Part shown: positions 18,795-29,773 of the stretch, one piece after another
Layout: each line of letters opens with the position of its first letter
Position numbering within the stretch: position 1 is the first letter of the stretch
DNA from: Deltaproteobacteria bacterium HGW-Deltaproteobacteria-19
Lineage (GTDB): Bacteria; Desulfobacterota; Syntrophia; Syntrophales; PHBD01
Direction of reading: 5' to 3'
Assembly (NCBI GenBank): GCA_002841865.1
Contig: PHBD01000010.1
Span: 30,854 to 94,853, forward strand
DNA length: 64,000 nucleotides
Notes under the pieces: generated by a model
What the model saw: the letters and a program-made list of their open reading frames with translations, nothing else
Told to the model about the DNA's origin: nothing
Database searches by the model: none
Program-made: the position numbers and the translations under genes

Positions 18795-19238
18795 TCAGGC
18801 CCCCTCGACGACGGAGCCGCCGGCGGCAAGAATCTTCTCCTTGGCCCCCCGACTGACCATTTCAAGTTTTACCGACAGAGGCCTGTCGACCAATCCTTTC
18901 CCGAGAACCTTGATTCCGTCACCAACGTTACGGACGAGGCCGCTCTGGATCAGTAGCGATTCGTCAATGATTGTTCCTTCGGGGAAGCGGTTCAACTGGC
19001 TGACGTTGATAATGGCTATATCCTTGCGAAACGGATTCCGAAATCCTCTCTTGGGAATTCTGCGATACAAAGGCATCTGTCCGCCTTCAAACCCCGGATT
19101 CCTGCTGCTTCCGGAGCGTGCGTTCTGCCCCTTGTGACCACGACAGGATGTCCCGCCATGACCGGATCCTTCTCCGCGGCCAACTCGCTTCCTTTTCTTT
19201 CGCGAACCCTCAGAGGGTTTTAATGATCCAAGATTCAT
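18795..19238 (-). CDS. rplO: 50S ribosomal protein uL15
   Basis: The 147-residue product has the Gly/Arg-rich start ([20 protein letters not shown]) and [19 protein letters not shown] typical of bacterial uL15. Its ATG overlaps the rpmD stop by 4 bases, so the two are translationally coupled. Confidence 0.96.
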   Translation of the reverse strand: MNLGSLKPSEGSRKKRKRVGRGEGSGHGGTSCRGHKGQNARSGSSRNPGFEGGQMPLYRRIPKRGFRNPFRKDIAIINVSQLNRFPEGTIIDESLLIQSGLVRNVGDGIKVLGKGLVDRPLSVKLEMVSRGAKEKILAAGGSVVEGA

Positions 19239-19432
19239 GATTTGTGGACCTCGATCTCTTCCACCGCGACCAAGTGGATCACCTTTTGCACCATTCCACG
19301 AATGGCAGGCGTGTCCTCCAGAACGACGGCCTTGTTGATCCTCCCCAGCCCGATCCCCTTGAGAACCTTGCGATGGGCCTCCGGCCGCCCTATATAGCTC
19401 TTTACCTGCGTGATTTTCAGTTTCTTATCCAC
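19235..19432 (-). CDS. rpmD: 50S ribosomal protein uL30
   Basis: The conserved protein starts at a GTG ([16 protein letters not shown]), giving 65 residues, typical of uL30. A GGGAG sequence precedes it. The longer frame to 19477 would overlap rpsE by 26 bases and adds non-conserved residues. The motif [20 protein letters not shown] marks the family. It lies between rpsE and rplO in the spc cluster. Confidence 0.93.
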   Translation of the reverse strand: MDKKLKITQVKSYIGRPEAHRKVLKGIGLGRINKAVVLEDTPAIRGMVQKVIHLVAVEEIEVHKS

Positions 19433-19451
19433 GGCTGTATCTCCCGGCTCC

Positions 19452-19967
19452 TCAGGATTTTCCCCGCAGGGCCGCAATGTCCTCCGGCCGCCTCAACTGG
19501 GAAAGTCCCTCCAGCGTGGCCTTCACCAGATTATGCGGGTTGTGGGACCCCAGGCATTTCGTCAGAATGTTGTGGACCCCTGCGCATTCAAGGACGGCCC
19601 TTACGGCGCCGCCTGCGATCAAGCCGGTCCCTGCAGAGGCGGGCTTCAGCAGAACCCTGCCCGCTCCGAACTGACCAACGACCTCGTAGGGAATGGTCCC
19701 CTGGATGACTGCAACGGGAATCATATTCTTCTTTGCCTGCTCCATGCCCTTGCGAATCGCTTCCGGCACTTCGTGCGCTTTCCCGAGGCCGGCCCCAACC
19801 GAACCCTTTCCGTCACCCACAACGACGATGGCACTGAAACGGAACCGCCTTCCGCCCTTGACAACCTTTGCCGTACGGTTGATGGTGATGACGCGGTCGA
19901 GGAGATCCGACTCCTCCATGCCTCTCTTTTCCAAGGATCCCTTCCTTCCTTCAAACTCTCGGCTCAT
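19452..19967 (-). CDS. rpsE: 30S ribosomal protein uS5
   Basis: The 171-residue product from [10 protein letters not shown] shows the double-stranded RNA-binding-like fold of uS5: [39 protein letters not shown] and LASAG-type turns ending [16 protein letters not shown]5 helps control decoding accuracy. Its ATG begins one base after the rplR stop, suggesting coupled translation, since no strong ribosome site is visible. Confidence 0.96.
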   Translation of the reverse strand: MSREFEGRKGSLEKRGMEESDLLDRVITINRTAKVVKGGRRFRFSAIVVVGDGKGSVGAGLGKAHEVPEAIRKGMEQAKKNMIPVAVIQGTIPYEVVGQFGAGRVLLKPASAGTGLIAGGAVRAVLECAGVHNILTKCLGSHNPHNLVKATLEGLSQLRRPEDIAALRGKS

Positions 19968-19968
19968 A

Positions 19969-20334
19969 TTAGAAATCCAGACCGGCCTCCCGCGCCGCAT
20001 CGGCCAAGGCTTTCACCCGGCCATGAAAGAGATAAGCCCCTCTATCGAATATAACCTGCCTGACTCCCAGATCCATCAGACGGCTTGCCACAAGCTTGCC
20101 AACCTCCCGGGCTGCGTCCTGCTTTTTCAGGTCCGTTACGCGGCCGCGAAGATCCGCATGCAGCGTGGATGCCTCCACCAGCGTTCTACTTTCCTGATCA
20201 TTGATGGCCTGCACGTAAATGTGCTTCGAACTGCGGAATACAGAAAGCCGGGGCCTGGCACCTGTACCAAAGATCTTGCCCCGAACCCTCTTCTTCCGCT
20301 TATCCTTGACCTGCTGAATCCTCTTGGACGACAA
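19969..20334 (-). CDS. rplR: 50S ribosomal protein uL18
   Basis: The 121-residue product binds 5S rRNA. Family marks are [40 protein letters not shown] and the ending [17 protein letters not shown]. The start codon is TTG with AGAGGT 6 bases upstream. It lies between rplF and rpsE. Confidence 0.96.
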   Translation of the reverse strand: MSSKRIQQVKDKRKKRVRGKIFGTGARPRLSVFRSSKHIYVQAINDQESRTLVEASTLHADLRGRVTDLKKQDAAREVGKLVASRLMDLGVRQVIFDRGAYLFHGRVKALADAAREAGLDF

Positions 20335-20367
20335 TGGTTCACCTCTCTGCCGCGACGCCTCGGCGTT

Positions 20368-20913
20368 TTACTTGGAGCCGATGGATTTCCCAACCTTCCT
20401 TCGTACTGTCTCGCCCGTATACCGGATCCCTTTTCCCTTATAAGGCTCCGGCTTTCGGAGCGCTCGGATCTCGGCGGCTACGCGGCCTACCAACTGCTTG
20501 TCAATACCCGTGACAAGCAGGTTCACCTGCTTGTCGATTTTTACGCTGATTCCTTCCGGAATCACGTATTCCAAAGGGCTGGAGTAACCGACAATGAGTT
20601 TCAACCGGTTGTTTTCAACCAGTTCGGCCCGGTATCCAACGCCCGCGATCTCCAGTTTTTTCTCAAAACCTGCGCTGACACCCGTCACCATGTTAGCGAC
20701 AAGTGTTCTCGTCAACCCGTGAAAGGATCGATCATAGCGGTTGTCGGTATTTCTCTGGATCGTGATCTGCTTGTTTTCCACGATCATCTGAATTCCCTTT
20801 GGAATCGATGCTGAAAGAACTCCCTTCGGGCCATCCACCCGAACGGCGTCTCCCTCCTGATGCACCTTCACCCCGTCGGGAAGCGCTATCTGTTTCTTAC
20901 CAATCCTGGACAT
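20368..20913 (-). CDS. rplF: 50S ribosomal protein uL6
   Basis: The 181-residue product begins MSRIGKKQIALPDGVKV and has the second-domain signature GVGYRAE near the middle and RKPEPYKGKGIRYTGETVRR at the end, as in uL6. The start follows GGAG. The longer open frame upstream overlaps rpsH and was rejected. Confidence 0.97.
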   Translation of the reverse strand: MSRIGKKQIALPDGVKVHQEGDAVRVDGPKGVLSASIPKGIQMIVENKQITIQRNTDNRYDRSFHGLTRTLVANMVTGVSAGFEKKLEIAGVGYRAELVENNRLKLIVGYSSPLEYVIPEGISVKIDKQVNLLVTGIDKQLVGRVAAEIRALRKPEPYKGKGIRYTGETVRRKVGKSIGSK

Positions 20914-20947
20914 GGAATGCGTTCTCCTGCACCTTGCTTTCTGCCGC

Positions 20948-21349
20948 TTACCAAACGCTGCAGATGACCTCACCACCTACGTTCTGTTCCCTCGCCTCCC
21001 GGTCTGTCATGACGCCCTTTGACGTAGACAGAATTGCGATGCCATAGCCGTTCAGAACCTTCGGGATCTTTTCACAACCTACGTAAACCCTTCTTCCGGG
21101 TTTGCTTACTCTCTGAATGCCGGTGATGACCGTCTTTCTGGGATCAGGATATCTGAGATACACCCGAAGGAATTCCATCCCGTCGCTGTCTTTCTTCACG
21201 TCGAATCCACCAATGAATCCAGACCGCTTCAACACCTTTGCAATATCCAGGTTGATCCGGCTAAGCCGCACATCAACACTCTTAAAATGAACCCGGTTGG
21301 CATTTCTGATCCGGGTCAGCATATCCGCAATCGGATCCGTCATCCCCAT
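20948..21349 (-). CDS. rpsH: 30S ribosomal protein uS8
   Basis: The 133-residue product begins [20 protein letters not shown] and ends [20 protein letters not shown] plus GEVICSVW, diagnostic of bacterial uS8. S8 binds 16S helix 21 and represses the spc operon in E. coli by binding near rplE. Such a site was not resolved here. A second ATG two codons in is an alternative start. Confidence 0.96.
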   Translation of the reverse strand: MGMTDPIADMLTRIRNANRVHFKSVDVRLSRINLDIAKVLKRSGFIGGFDVKKDSDGMEFLRVYLRYPDPRKTVITGIQRVSKPGRRVYVGCEKIPKVLNGYGIAILSTSKGVMTDREAREQNVGGEVICSVW

Positions 21350-21373
21350 CGTGAAGACTCCTCGAATATTGGG

Positions 21374-21559
21374 TTACCAGCTGGATTTGATAACGCCTGG
21401 AACATCCCCTTTCAGGGAAAGGTTCCGCAGACAAATCCTGCACATGTCGAATTTGCGGTAGTACGCCCGTGGTCTTCCGCAAATCGGACAACGGTTATAC
21501 TGCCTAACCGAAAACTTCGGTTTCCGTTTTGCTTTGGCAAGCAGGGACTTCTTCGCCAC
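21374..21559 (-). CDS. rpsN: 30S ribosomal protein uS14, zinc type
   Basis: The 61-residue short form of S14 carries Cys24, Cys27, Cys40 and Cys43 ([24 protein letters not shown]), the complete zinc site. The start codon is GTG. The short C+ form sits in the spc cluster between rplE and rpsH. Confidence 0.96.
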   Translation of the reverse strand: MAKKSLLAKAKRKPKFSVRQYNRCPICGRPRAYYRKFDMCRICLRNLSLKGDVPGVIKSSW

Positions 21560-21593
21560 GCCCGATCCTCCCGAACTCCTCTTTTGGTTTCTC

Positions 21594-22133
21594 TCAGTTT
21601 CTGAAGGGCATCCCCATGAGCTTCAACAGGTATCTTGCTTCATCATCCGACCTGGCGCTCGTCACGATCACAACGTTCATCCCTTTGATCTTGTCGATCT
21701 TGTCGTAATCGATTTCCGGAAAAATGATCTGCTCTTTCAGCCCCATTGCAAAGTTCCCTCTCCCGTCGAAGGACTTCTGAGAAATCCCGCGGAAGTCACG
21801 AACCCTGGGAAGCGCCACATTGACAAGCCGGTCGAAGAACTCATACATCCGCTCGCTTCGGAGGGTTACACAACAGCCAATGGACATCCCCTGCCGCAAT
21901 TTAAAGGTGGCGATGGATTTCTTGGCCTTCGTGATAATGGGCTTCTGACCGGTGATCAGGGCAATCTCCGCGGCTGCACTTTCCAAGATCTTCACGTTCT
22001 GGATTGCTTCTCCCAGTCCCATGTTTACAACGATCTTTTCAATCCGCGGAACCTGCATCTTGTTCCGGTACCCGAACTCCTTCATCAGAGCCGGGATAAC
22101 TTCCTTGTTGTAATGTGTTTTCAGTCTTGCCAT
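21594..22133 (-). CDS. rplE: 50S ribosomal protein uL5
   Basis: The 179-residue product from [20 protein letters not shown] contains [34 protein letters not shown] and [20 protein letters not shown], all typical of uL5, which contacts 5S rRNA and the P-site tRNA. A further ATG two codons upstream is equally possible. The long extension into rplX is rejected. Confidence 0.95.
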   Translation of the reverse strand: MARLKTHYNKEVIPALMKEFGYRNKMQVPRIEKIVVNMGLGEAIQNVKILESAAAEIALITGQKPIITKAKKSIATFKLRQGMSIGCCVTLRSERMYEFFDRLVNVALPRVRDFRGISQKSFDGRGNFAMGLKEQIIFPEIDYDKIDKIKGMNVVIVTSARSDDEARYLLKLMGMPFRN

Positions 22134-22143
22134 CACCATGACC

Positions 22144-22464
22144 CTATGCATCCAATATCTCTTGGCATTTTCGGCAGATGCGGACTTTCTTCCCATCCTC
22201 CAGGACCTGATGTCCGATTCGAACACCCGTGTTGCATTTGCTGCAGAGAAGCATCACGTTGGAGGCATCAATGGAACTCTCCTTCTCCAGAATCCCGCCC
22301 TTGCCCTTCGCATCCGGTCTTTTGTGCCTTTTTACGACATTGACTTTCTCAACGACGATCCGATTTTTTTCACCGATCGTTTTGAGGATTTTGCCGGTTT
22401 TCCCTTTTTCCTTTCCGGCAATAACCTTTACCATGTCGCCCTTCTTCAACAACATATCATGCAT
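22144..22464 (-). CDS. rplX: 50S ribosomal protein uL24
   Basis: The 106-residue product has the KOW motif ([20 protein letters not shown]) and a C-terminal CSKC...CRKC pair that could hold zinc. L24 initiates 50S assembly. It lies between rplN and rplE. A second ATG at codon 4 is possible. Confidence 0.95.
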   Translation of the reverse strand: MHDMLLKKGDMVKVIAGKEKGKTGKILKTIGEKNRIVVEKVNVVKRHKRPDAKGKGGILEKESSIDASNVMLLCSKCNTGVRIGHQVLEDGKKVRICRKCQEILDA

Positions 22465-22497
22465 TGATCGTTCCCCAGAATTTCATACGGAGCCGGT

Positions 22498-22866
22498 TCA
22501 GAGAACTTCCGGAGCCAGCGAGATTATCTTCATGAACTGCTTGGCCCTGAGCTCCCGCGCCACAGGTCCGAAAATACGGGTGCCGATGGGCTCCATCTGG
22601 TTCGAAATCAGAACGGCGGAATTATCATCAAATTTCAAGTATGAACCGTCCTGCCGCCGAACCTCTTTCACGGTCCTCACTACCACCGCCTTCATTACGT
22701 CGCCCTTCTTCACCTTGGAGTTTGGAAGAGCCTCCTTCACGGAGACGACGATAACATCCCCTACACGGGCATATCTTCTCCGCGAGCCTCCAAGCACCTT
22801 AATACAGGCAACCTTTTTGGCTCCCGAATTATCGGCTACATTGAGGACTGTCTGCATCTGAATCAT
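22498..22866 (-). CDS. rplN: 50S ribosomal protein uL14
   Basis: The 122-residue product begins [20 protein letters not shown] and contains [16 protein letters not shown] and [19 protein letters not shown], diagnostic of uL14, which sits at the subunit interface. It has an ATG start. Confidence 0.97.
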   Translation of the reverse strand: MIQMQTVLNVADNSGAKKVACIKVLGGSRRRYARVGDVIVVSVKEALPNSKVKKGDVMKAVVVRTVKEVRRQDGSYLKFDDNSAVLISNQMEPIGTRIFGPVARELRAKQFMKIISLAPEVL

Positions 22867-22910
22867 GACTTCACCCCGCTGGACTTCTTTCCGCTTCCTG
22901 CCGGTCGCAA

Positions 22911-23168
22911 CTACTTGGCTTTCTCAAGAACTTCCCGCATGCGCCACCGCTTCCTCCGGCTCAACGGCCTGGATTCCACGATCAGTACCCGGTCTCCGAT
23001 TCCGCATTCATTCTTTTCGTCTTGGGCCATGTACTGGGCATACTTCCGAACGTACTTTTGAAAGACAGGATGCTTGACCAGCCTTTCGGAACGGACGACG
23101 ATCGTCTTGTCCATCTTGTTGCTGACGACGACCCCTTGAATGGTCCTCTTGTTATCCCGCTCCCCCAT
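22911..23168 (-). CDS. rpsQ: 30S ribosomal protein uS17
   Basis: The 85-residue OB-fold protein has [39 protein letters not shown] and [14 protein letters not shown], the uS17 pattern. It follows rpmC with one base between stop and start. Confidence 0.97.
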   Translation of the reverse strand: MGERDNKRTIQGVVVSNKMDKTIVVRSERLVKHPVFQKYVRKYAQYMAQDEKNECGIGDRVLIVESRPLSRRKRWRMREVLEKAK

Positions 23169-23169
23169 G

Positions 23170-23364
23170 CTATCCGATCGCCTCCTTCTCCCTCAACACC
23201 GTCTTGACCCGGGCGATATTTTTCCTGACATGGACCAGCGAGGCAGGCGACTCGAGCTGTCCAGCCGCATGACGCATCCGAAGACGGAATTGTTCCTCCC
23301 GGAGGTCCTTCTCCTTCTGCTTCAACTCATCAAGCGACAAGTCCTTGATATCTTTATTCTTCAC
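23170..23364 (-). CDS. rpmC: 50S ribosomal protein uL29
   Basis: The 64-residue two-helix protein ([20 protein letters not shown], then [16 protein letters not shown]) is a typical uL29 near the exit tunnel, where it helps dock SRP and trigger factor. The start is GTG and overlaps the end of rplP by 11 bases, with GGGAG upstream. Confidence 0.95.
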   Translation of the reverse strand: MKNKDIKDLSLDELKQKEKDLREEQFRLRMRHAAGQLESPASLVHVRKNIARVKTVLREKEAIG

Positions 23365-23776
23365 TGGACAACTCCCTTGTCAGGAACCGCGTGCTTATAG
23401 GCAGTTTGTGGGCCGCCAGCCGGAATGCCTCCTTGGCCACATCGCCGTCAACGCCTTCCATTTCATAGAGCACCGTTCCGGGCTTGACCACCGCCACCCA
23501 ATCTTCGGGAGCTCCCTTCCCTTTTCCCATACGGGTTTCTGCAGGCTTCTTGGTAATGGACTTGTGAGGAAATATCCGAATCCAGATCTTGCCCCCTCTT
23601 TTCACGTGACGCGTCATGGCAATACGTGCCGACTCGATCTGGCGGGCTGTAATCCATCCGCATTCTGTAGCCTGAAGGCCAAATTCTCCAAATGCCACGG
23701 AATTTCCACGGGTCGCCTTTCCCGACATACGGCCTCGCTGAAGCTTCCTGTATTTTACCCGTCTCGGCATTAACAT
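23354..23776 (-). CDS. rplP: 50S ribosomal protein uL16
   Basis: The 140-residue product begins [19 protein letters not shown] and contains [20 protein letters not shown] and [19 protein letters not shown], diagnostic of uL16 near the A site. The start could be Met1 or Met3. It lies between rpsC and rpmC. Confidence 0.96.
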   Translation of the reverse strand: MLMPRRVKYRKLQRGRMSGKATRGNSVAFGEFGLQATECGWITARQIESARIAMTRHVKRGGKIWIRIFPHKSITKKPAETRMGKGKGAPEDWVAVVKPGTVLYEMEGVDGDVAKEAFRLAAHKLPISTRFLTRELSSEE

Positions 23777-23854
23777 CGTTCTTATCTCCCTGTCTTGCCC
23801 TGTCTCCCATCACTTCGGGTTACCTCACCACTCTTTCCCGAAGCAACGGAGCCC

Positions 23855-24505
23855 CTATCCCTTCGGCTGTTCTTTCTTTCCCGGCAACACCTCGCCGTTA
23901 AATATAAGGACCTTTACACCGATCGCACCATATGCCGTGCGGGCTTCGGCAAAGCCCCAATCGATATCGGCCCGCAGCGTGTGCAGGGGCACTCTTCCTT
24001 CCCGATACCATTCGGAACGGGCCATTTCCGCTCCTCCCAGCCGACCGGCGCACATGACGCGGATCCCTTTCGCCCCGAATTTGAGAGCCCCGGTCACACA
24101 CTTTTTCATGGCCCGCCGGAACGCTACGCGACGCTCCAGTTGAAGGGCGATATTCTCTGCGACGAGCTGCGCATCCACTTCCGGTTTTCGTACCTCAAGT
24201 ATGTTTACAATGACCTCGCTCTTGGAAAGTTGCTGCAGATCCTTTTTGAGCTTCTCAACCTCAGAACCTTTTTTGCCGATGATTATGCCTGGGCGGGCCG
24301 CAAAAATATTAACCTTCGCTTTGCTTGCAGCGCGCTCGATCTCGATCCTCGACACACCAGCCTGATAGAGTTTCTTCTTCAGGAAGGTCCGTATCCGGAT
24401 GTCTTCGTGAAGGAGATCATGATAATTTTTATCGGCATACCACTGCGAACGCCACGTCTTGATTCCCCCCAGCCTGAAGCCGATCGGGTTTACCTTCTGC
24501 CCCAA
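23855..24505 (-). CDS. rpsC: 30S ribosomal protein uS3
   Basis: The conserved N-terminus ([13 protein letters not shown]) begins right after a TTG codon that follows GGAGGT by 6 bases, giving 216 residues. The longer ATG frame to 24544 would overlap rplV and adds unrelated residues, so TTG is the likely start. The KH domain motif [20 protein letters not shown] and the C-terminal [20 protein letters not shown] mark uS3, part of the mRNA entry channel. Confidence 0.94.
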   Translation of the reverse strand: MGQKVNPIGFRLGGIKTWRSQWYADKNYHDLLHEDIRIRTFLKKKLYQAGVSRIEIERAASKAKVNIFAARPGIIIGKKGSEVEKLKKDLQQLSKSEVIVNILEVRKPEVDAQLVAENIALQLERRVAFRRAMKKCVTGALKFGAKGIRVMCAGRLGGAEMARSEWYREGRVPLHTLRADIDWGFAEARTAYGAIGVKVLIFNGEVLPGKKEQPKG

Positions 24506-24524
24506 CGGGTCACCTCCTTGTTCT

Positions 24525-24857
24525 TCATCGCTCGTCCAGGACAACGGTAATATGGCTCATCCGCTTTTTGATCCCGGCCGCCCTTCCCTGGGCTCTCGCC
24601 CGCCATCGTTTCAGGGAAGGTCCCTGATCCACGAAAATCTTCTTCACATACAGGACGTTCTCGTCGACATTCGGGTTCTGCTTTGCATTAGCAAAAGCGG
24701 ACTTGAGAACCTTCTCGACCATTCCGGCTGCCTTTTTCCGTGCAAACTTCAGTATGTTCTGTGCTTCTTCCACGCTCTTGCCACGGACCAGATCAACTAC
24801 CAGTCGCGCCTTTTGCGGTGATATTCGAACGTATTTCGCAGATGCCTTCGCTTCCAT
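24525..24857 (-). CDS. rplV: 50S ribosomal protein uL22
   Basis: The 110-residue product has [32 protein letters not shown] and the hairpin loop region [20 protein letters not shown] that lines the exit tunnel where macrolide-resistance changes map. It has an ATG start. Confidence 0.97.
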   Translation of the reverse strand: MEAKASAKYVRISPQKARLVVDLVRGKSVEEAQNILKFARKKAAGMVEKVLKSAFANAKQNPNVDENVLYVKKIFVDQGPSLKRWRARAQGRAAGIKKRMSHITVVLDER

Positions 24858-24897
24858 ATATTGATTACTCCCGACAACCGGCCTCGACCGGCAACGT

Positions 24898-25179
24898 TCA
24901 CTTCTTCACTTTTGATTTCCGGTCCCCGGCATGGTTGAAGAATGTCCGGCTCGGTGCGAACTCACCTAGTTTATGCCCCACCATGTTTTCCGTCACAAAG
25001 ACAGGAATAAACTTCTTCCCGTTGTGGACGGCAAACGTCTGGCCGATAAATTCGGGCGTTATCGTGGACCGGCGCGACCATGTCTTGATGACCGCCTTGC
25101 TTGCCGAAGCTTCAACTTGCCGAACCTTCCGGATCAGGCTCTCTTCGACGTAGGGACCTTTCTTGATTGAACGTGCCAC
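24898..25179 (-). CDS. rpsS: 30S ribosomal protein uS19
   Basis: The 93-residue product begins [19 protein letters not shown] and has [20 protein letters not shown] and [19 protein letters not shown], typical of uS19. The start codon is GTG. It follows rplB with 6 bases between. Confidence 0.96.
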   Translation of the reverse strand: MARSIKKGPYVEESLIRKVRQVEASASKAVIKTWSRRSTITPEFIGQTFAVHNGKKFIPVFVTENMVGHKLGEFAPSRTFFNHAGDRKSKVKK

Positions 25180-25185
25180 CGCTCG

Positions 25186-26007
25186 CTAACCCCTTTTCTT
25201 GACAATGTACTTATCGGATCGCTTGTTTTTTCTCGTCTTGTGCCCCTTCGTCGGAATTCCCCAAGGGGTACAGGGATGCCGACCGCCGGAAGACTTTCCT
25301 TCGCCGCCACCCATGGGATGATCAATTGGATTCATCACCACTCCACGCGTGTGCGGGCGCCGGCCAGCCCAACGGGAACGGCCCGCCTTGCCGATGCTGA
25401 TGTTTTCGTGATCCGTGTTGCCCACCTGTCCGATGGTTGCCCTGCACTCCAGCCTGATTTTCCTGACTTCTCCGGAGGGTAGACGCACCTGCGCATATCC
25501 TCCTTCTTTTGCCATCAACTGACCGTATGTTCCGGCGGAGCGGATGAGTTGTCCTCCTCGCCCAATCTTCAACTCGATGTTATGAATCAGGGATCCCAGG
25601 GGAATGTTTTTCAGGATAACAGAGTTTCCCGGCTTGACATCCGCCTTCTCGCTGCTGACTACCGTGTCTCCCACCTGGAGTTTGTCGGGAGCGAGAATGT
25701 ATCGTTTCTCGCCATCAACATACTTCAGAAGGGCAATTCGCGAAGAGCGGTTCGGATCATATTCGATGGTTGCCACTTTCGCGGGAATGTCCGTTTTATC
25801 CCTTCGGAAATCGATCAGGCGATAACGCCTCTTGTGTCGACCACCGACGTTCCTGCTCGTCATCCGCCCCTTGTTATTCCGTCCCCCTGTCCTCGGAAGC
25901 GACTTGAGGAGAGACTTATCCGGATCCGAAGAAGTGATTTCCCGAAAATCCGAGCAGGTCTGGAACCTCCTCCCGGGCGACGTGGGTTTGTACTTGACGA
26001 TTCCCAT
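25186..26007 (-). CDS. rplB: 50S ribosomal protein uL2
   Basis: The 273-residue product is full length. It contains [40 protein letters not shown] and the conserved loop [20 protein letters not shown], including the His needed for peptidyl-transferase assembly. It has an ATG start and lies between rplW and rpsS. Confidence 0.98.
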   Translation of the reverse strand: MGIVKYKPTSPGRRFQTCSDFREITSSDPDKSLLKSLPRTGGRNNKGRMTSRNVGGRHKRRYRLIDFRRDKTDIPAKVATIEYDPNRSSRIALLKYVDGEKRYILAPDKLQVGDTVVSSEKADVKPGNSVILKNIPLGSLIHNIELKIGRGGQLIRSAGTYGQLMAKEGGYAQVRLPSGEVRKIRLECRATIGQVGNTDHENISIGKAGRSRWAGRRPHTRGVVMNPIDHPMGGGEGKSSGGRHPCTPWGIPTKGHKTRKNKRSDKYIVKKRG

Positions 26008-26025
26008 GCTTCAGTTCCTCTCCCC

Positions 26026-26313
26026 CTACACCCCTTCGTACAGTTCAATGCGACTGCCCGGGGCCAGAGTAACAACTGCCTTCTTCCAGGATTTCCGCCG
26101 GCCCAGAATTTTTCCTGTGCGCTTGCTTTTTCCCTCGATATTCATGACATTGACTTCCAGAACCTTCACCTTGAACAGCCTCTCGACAGCCTGGGTGATC
26201 TCGATTTTGTTTGCCCTCGGATCCACTTCAAAAACATACTTGTTGGCCTCGTCCTTTGCGACAGTGCTCTTCTCCGTCAGGATGGCCTTCTTGACGATTT
26301 CATAGTGTTCCAT
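26026..26313 (-). CDS. rplW: 50S ribosomal protein uL23
   Basis: The 95-residue product (EIVKKAILTEKSTVAKDEAN, YVFEVDPRANKIEITQAVER, VLEVNVMNIEGKSKRTGK) is a typical uL23, the docking site for trigger factor and SRP at the tunnel exit. Its ATG overlaps the final base of the rplD stop. Confidence 0.96.
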   Translation of the reverse strand: MEHYEIVKKAILTEKSTVAKDEANKYVFEVDPRANKIEITQAVERLFKVKVLEVNVMNIEGKSKRTGKILGRRKSWKKAVVTLAPGSRIELYEGV

Positions 26314-26936
26314 TATGAAAGCAGTGCCCCCTCTATCTTCTTCACGGAAGGCTCCAGCAGAACCAGGTGCTGGTATTTCAGGATATCGTACACATTCAGG
26401 CCTTCCGAACGGATCATCTTGATCTCCGGGATGTTCCGGGATGACTTTTCAAGGACCACATTGGCCTGGTCCAAGACAAACAGAGCCGTTTTCAGACCGA
26501 GACGTTCTACGACTGCCTGAAACTTTTTTGTCTTGATCTCATCCAGGGGAAAGTCATTCAGTACGAGAACCTTTTCTTCCCGGATCTTCAGACTCAATGC
26601 GGATCGTAGAGCCGAGCGGCGCATCTTCTTTGGCATCTTGAAAGAATAATCACGCGGGTGGGGACCGAAAACGACGCCTCCCTTCCGCCAAATGGGAGAG
26701 CGAACATTCCCGACACGGGCGCGCCCTGTACCTTTCTGGCGCCAGAGTTTGCGACTGCTACCCTGGACATCGCTCCGTTCCTTGGTCGACGCCGTGCCGC
26801 TTCTTCGGGAAGCCATCTGCATCCTCACCACTTCATGAAGAAGAGCTTCGTTGACATCCGCCCCGAAAACAGCTTCATCCAACTCGATCTCCGAGACCTT
26901 CTTAAATTCAATATCGTAAACATTCACCAGCGGCAT
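26313..26936 (-). CDS. rplD: 50S ribosomal protein uL4
   Basis: The 207-residue product carries the extended loop [20 protein letters not shown] and [20 protein letters not shown], then the globular end ([20 protein letters not shown]). In E. coli L4 represses the S10 operon; the leader before rpsJ here was not found to have an obvious matching structure. Confidence 0.96.
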   Translation of the reverse strand: MPLVNVYDIEFKKVSEIELDEAVFGADVNEALLHEVVRMQMASRRSGTASTKERSDVQGSSRKLWRQKGTGRARVGNVRSPIWRKGGVVFGPHPRDYSFKMPKKMRRSALRSALSLKIREEKVLVLNDFPLDEIKTKKFQAVVERLGLKTALFVLDQANVVLEKSSRNIPEIKMIRSEGLNVYDILKYQHLVLLEPSVKKIEGALLS

Positions 26937-26955
26937 GCTTTCACCCCGGACCTAT

Positions 26956-27594
26956 CTAACTCGCCATTCTATTCGATTTTTTAATGAGAATATAACCCTT
27001 CCGGCTTCCAGGAACCGGCCCCTTCACAAGCAGAAGATTCTTGTCCGTTCGAACCGCAACAACCGTGAGGTTCTGGACTGTCTTCTGAATTCCACCCATC
27101 TGGCCCGGAAGACGCGTCCCTTTGAATACACGGGATGGATACGCACTTGCACCGATTGATCCAGGAGCCCTGTGAAACATGGATCCGTGGGTCGCTCTCC
27201 CTCCACCGAATCCGTGGCGCTTGATGACACCGGCGAATCCTTTGCCCTTCGTCGTTCCAATTATATCGACATGATCGCCGGCGGAAAAAAGATCCACCTT
27301 CAGTTCCTGGCCGATCTCGCAGGGCTCTGGGAATGCCTTTACCTCCCTGAGAACTCTGAAGTATCCACGGTCAGCCGCCCGGAAGTGACCCTGCAACGGT
27401 TTCGTAAGACGCCCCTGTTTCACCCGATCAAAACCCAGTTGAACCGCCTCATAACCGTCTTTTTCCAGGGTCTTTTTCTGTATCACCACAGACGGCGTTA
27501 CCTCGATGACCGTTACCGGAACGGCAACGCCATCCTCCGAGAAAATCTGGGTCATCCCCAGCTTTTTACCAATCAGTCCTGTACTCATGTCCAT
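26956..27594 (-). CDS. rplC: 50S ribosomal protein uL3
   Basis: The 212-residue product has [40 protein letters not shown] (with the conserved Gln site region replaced only in flanks) and [19 protein letters not shown], diagnostic of bacterial uL3. Met1 has GGAAG at good spacing; Met3 matches the usual family start and is an alternative. Confidence 0.96.
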   Translation of the reverse strand: MDMSTGLIGKKLGMTQIFSEDGVAVPVTVIEVTPSVVIQKKTLEKDGYEAVQLGFDRVKQGRLTKPLQGHFRAADRGYFRVLREVKAFPEPCEIGQELKVDLFSAGDHVDIIGTTKGKGFAGVIKRHGFGGGRATHGSMFHRAPGSIGASAYPSRVFKGTRLPGQMGGIQKTVQNLTVVAVRTDKNLLLVKGPVPGSRKGYILIKKSNRMAS

Positions 27595-27647
27595 CCCAGT
27601 CTTCCGTTGCCGAAACGAAGCGCAATTCCTCTCGCTGTTCCGGACGG

Positions 27648-27956
27648 TTACAGTTTGATCTCCACGTCCACACCGGCGGATAGATCCAGCTTCATAAGGG
27701 CATCCACCGTGGACTGGGTCGGCTCGATGATGTCGATGAGCCGTTTATGCGTTCGGATCTCAAACTGCTCCCGTGATTTCTTGTCCACATGAGGGGACCG
27801 GTTGACGCAGAATTTGTGTATGTCCGTTGGAAGGGGAATCGGACCGGCCACCCGGGCGCCCGTCCTCTTCGCGGTCTCCACAATATCTCCGACAGATCGG
27901 TCAAGCAGCTTGTAATCGTACGCCTTCAATCGAATGCGAATTTTCTGATCTTTCAT
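27648..27956 (-). CDS. rpsJ: 30S ribosomal protein uS10 (NusE)
   Basis: The 102-residue product ([57 protein letters not shown]) is a typical uS10, which also acts with NusB and NusG in antitermination. It begins 22 bases after tuf, so the str and S10 clusters are joined with no room for a separate long leader. Confidence 0.97.
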   Translation of the reverse strand: MKDQKIRIRLKAYDYKLLDRSVGDIVETAKRTGARVAGPIPLPTDIHKFCVNRSPHVDKKSREQFEIRTHKRLIDIIEPTQSTVDALMKLDLSAGVDVEIKL

Positions 27957-27978
27957 GTGCAGCTCAATGACCCTTCAT

Positions 27979-29172
27979 CTACTCGATGATCTTGCTCACC
28001 ACACCAGCCCCGACAGTCCTTCCGCCTTCCCTGATGGCAAAGCGAAGCTGTTCTTCCATGGCGATGGGGGTGATAAGTTGAACTTCGATGTTGACATTGT
28101 CGCCAGGCATGACCATCTCCACGCCTTCCGGAAGAGTGGCGACGCCGGTCACGTCGGTTGTACGGAAATAGAACTGAGGACGATACCCGCTGAAGAATGG
28201 CGTGTGCCTTCCACCCTCTTCCTTCGTCAGGACGTACACAGCCGCGTTGAATTTCGTATGCGGCGTGATGGAATTCGGCTTGGCGACAACCTGCCCTCTC
28301 TCCACGTCCTCGCGCTTGGTACCCCGGAGGAGAACGCCGATGTCGTCTCCCGCACGCCCTTCGTCGAGGGTCTTGCGGAACATTTCGACGCCCGTGCAGA
28401 CGGTCTTGAAGGTCGGACGGATTCCGACGATTTCGACTTCGTCGCCTGTATGAATAATCCCGCGGTCAACCCGGCCCGTCACGACCGTACCACGCCCGGA
28501 GATGGAGAAAACGTCACCGATGGGCATCAGGAAGGGCTTTTCAATATCCCGTGCCGGCTCCGGAATGTAGTTGTCTACCGCTTCCATGAGCTCCCAGATC
28601 GACTTCACGTCTTCGGATTCGCTGTCATCCGACTCGAGGGCTTTGAGGGCCGAGCCACGGATGATGGGAATCTCGTCTCCCGGGAACTCGTAATTGGAGA
28701 GGAGCTCTCTCAGTTCCAACTCGACGAGATCCAGAAGCTCCGGGTCGTCCACCAGGTCGACCTTGTTCAGATACACGACGATGCAGGGAACCCGCACCTG
28801 CCGGGCAAGGAGGATGTGCTCCCGGGTCTGGGGCATCGGACCGTCGGAGGCGGCAACGACGAGAATGGCTCCGTCCATGTGGGCGGCGCCTGAAATCATG
28901 TTCTTGATGTAGTCAGCGTGGCCCGGGCAGTCGACGTGCGCATAGTGCCGCTTCGCTGTTTCGTACTCCACGTGGGCGACGTTGATGGTGACTCCCCGCT
29001 CCTTTTCTTCAGGGGCATTGTCGATGGAATCAAAGGGCCGAAATTCAGCAAAACCCTTCCGCGCGAGGTGCTTCGTCATCGCCGCGGTGAGGGTCGTCTT
29101 GCCGTGGTCAACGTGCCCGATGGTGCCGACATTGACGTGCGGTTTGGTCCTTTCGAATTTCTTCTTTCCCAT
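27979..29172 (-). CDS. tuf: Elongation factor Tu
   Basis: The 397-residue GTPase delivers aminoacyl-tRNA to the ribosome. G motifs are [32 protein letters not shown] and GSALKAL; the barrel domains 2 and 3 follow, ending [14 protein letters not shown]. It directly follows rpsG with a 112-base gap that is too small for fusA, which normally lies there. It is the only tuf in the window. Confidence 0.98.
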   Translation of the reverse strand: MGKKKFERTKPHVNVGTIGHVDHGKTTLTAAMTKHLARKGFAEFRPFDSIDNAPEEKERGVTINVAHVEYETAKRHYAHVDCPGHADYIKNMISGAAHMDGAILVVAASDGPMPQTREHILLARQVRVPCIVVYLNKVDLVDDPELLDLVELELRELLSNYEFPGDEIPIIRGSALKALESDDSESEDVKSIWELMEAVDNYIPEPARDIEKPFLMPIGDVFSISGRGTVVTGRVDRGIIHTGDEVEIVGIRPTFKTVCTGVEMFRKTLDEGRAGDDIGVLLRGTKREDVERGQVVAKPNSITPHTKFNAAVYVLTKEEGGRHTPFFSGYRPQFYFRTTDVTGVATLPEGVEMVMPGDNVNIEVQLITPIAMEEQLRFAIREGGRTVGAGVVSKIIE

Positions 29173-29284
29173 CTCACTGTACCTCCTTATGCTCTGAATG
29201 GTTCGATTTGTTTTCCCGGATGCCCCTTATGGTCTTTCTTATCCGTCACGCCTCGTTGCCCGAACCCGCTCTCACGGCGTTCCG

Positions 29285-29758
29285 TTAGAACCGGTAGTGG
29301 GCAAAGGCCTTGTTGGCTTCGGCCATCTTATGGACCGCTTCGCGCTTCTTGATGGCGGCCCCGCGGTTGTTTGCCGCGTCGATCAACTCCGCCGCCAGTT
29401 TCTCGTGCATGGTTTTCTCGGCACGGTCCCTGGCATTGGCAATCAGCCAACGAATTCCCAGCGCGAGACGCCGATTCGACGGCACTTCCGTCGGCACCTG
29501 ATACGTGGAGCCACCCACTCTTCTCGACTTCACTTCGATCATGGGCTTCACGTTGTTGACGGCCTTCTCGAAAACGTCAACCGGTGGGGCATCTTTGACA
29601 CGCTTTTCAATAATATCAAATGCTCCGTAGAGAATGGATTCCGCCGTACTTTTCTTGCCCCGTTTCATCAGGCTGTTGACAAACTTTGCCACCAGCCGGT
29701 TGTGAAATTTCGGGTCTGGCAGGATCTCCCTCTTGGTTACTTCTCTTCTTCTCGGCAT
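29285..29758 (-). CDS. rpsG: 30S ribosomal protein uS7
   Basis: The 157-residue product begins [20 protein letters not shown] and has the beta-hairpin and [20 protein letters not shown], diagnostic of uS7, the primary binder of the 16S 3' domain. The next gene downstream is tuf instead of fusA. Confidence 0.97.
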   Translation of the reverse strand: MPRRREVTKREILPDPKFHNRLVAKFVNSLMKRGKKSTAESILYGAFDIIEKRVKDAPPVDVFEKAVNNVKPMIEVKSRRVGGSTYQVPTEVPSNRRLALGIRWLIANARDRAEKTMHEKLAAELIDAANNRGAAIKKREAVHKMAEANKAFAHYRF

Positions 29759-29773
29759 GGAACGGTCCCCGTG

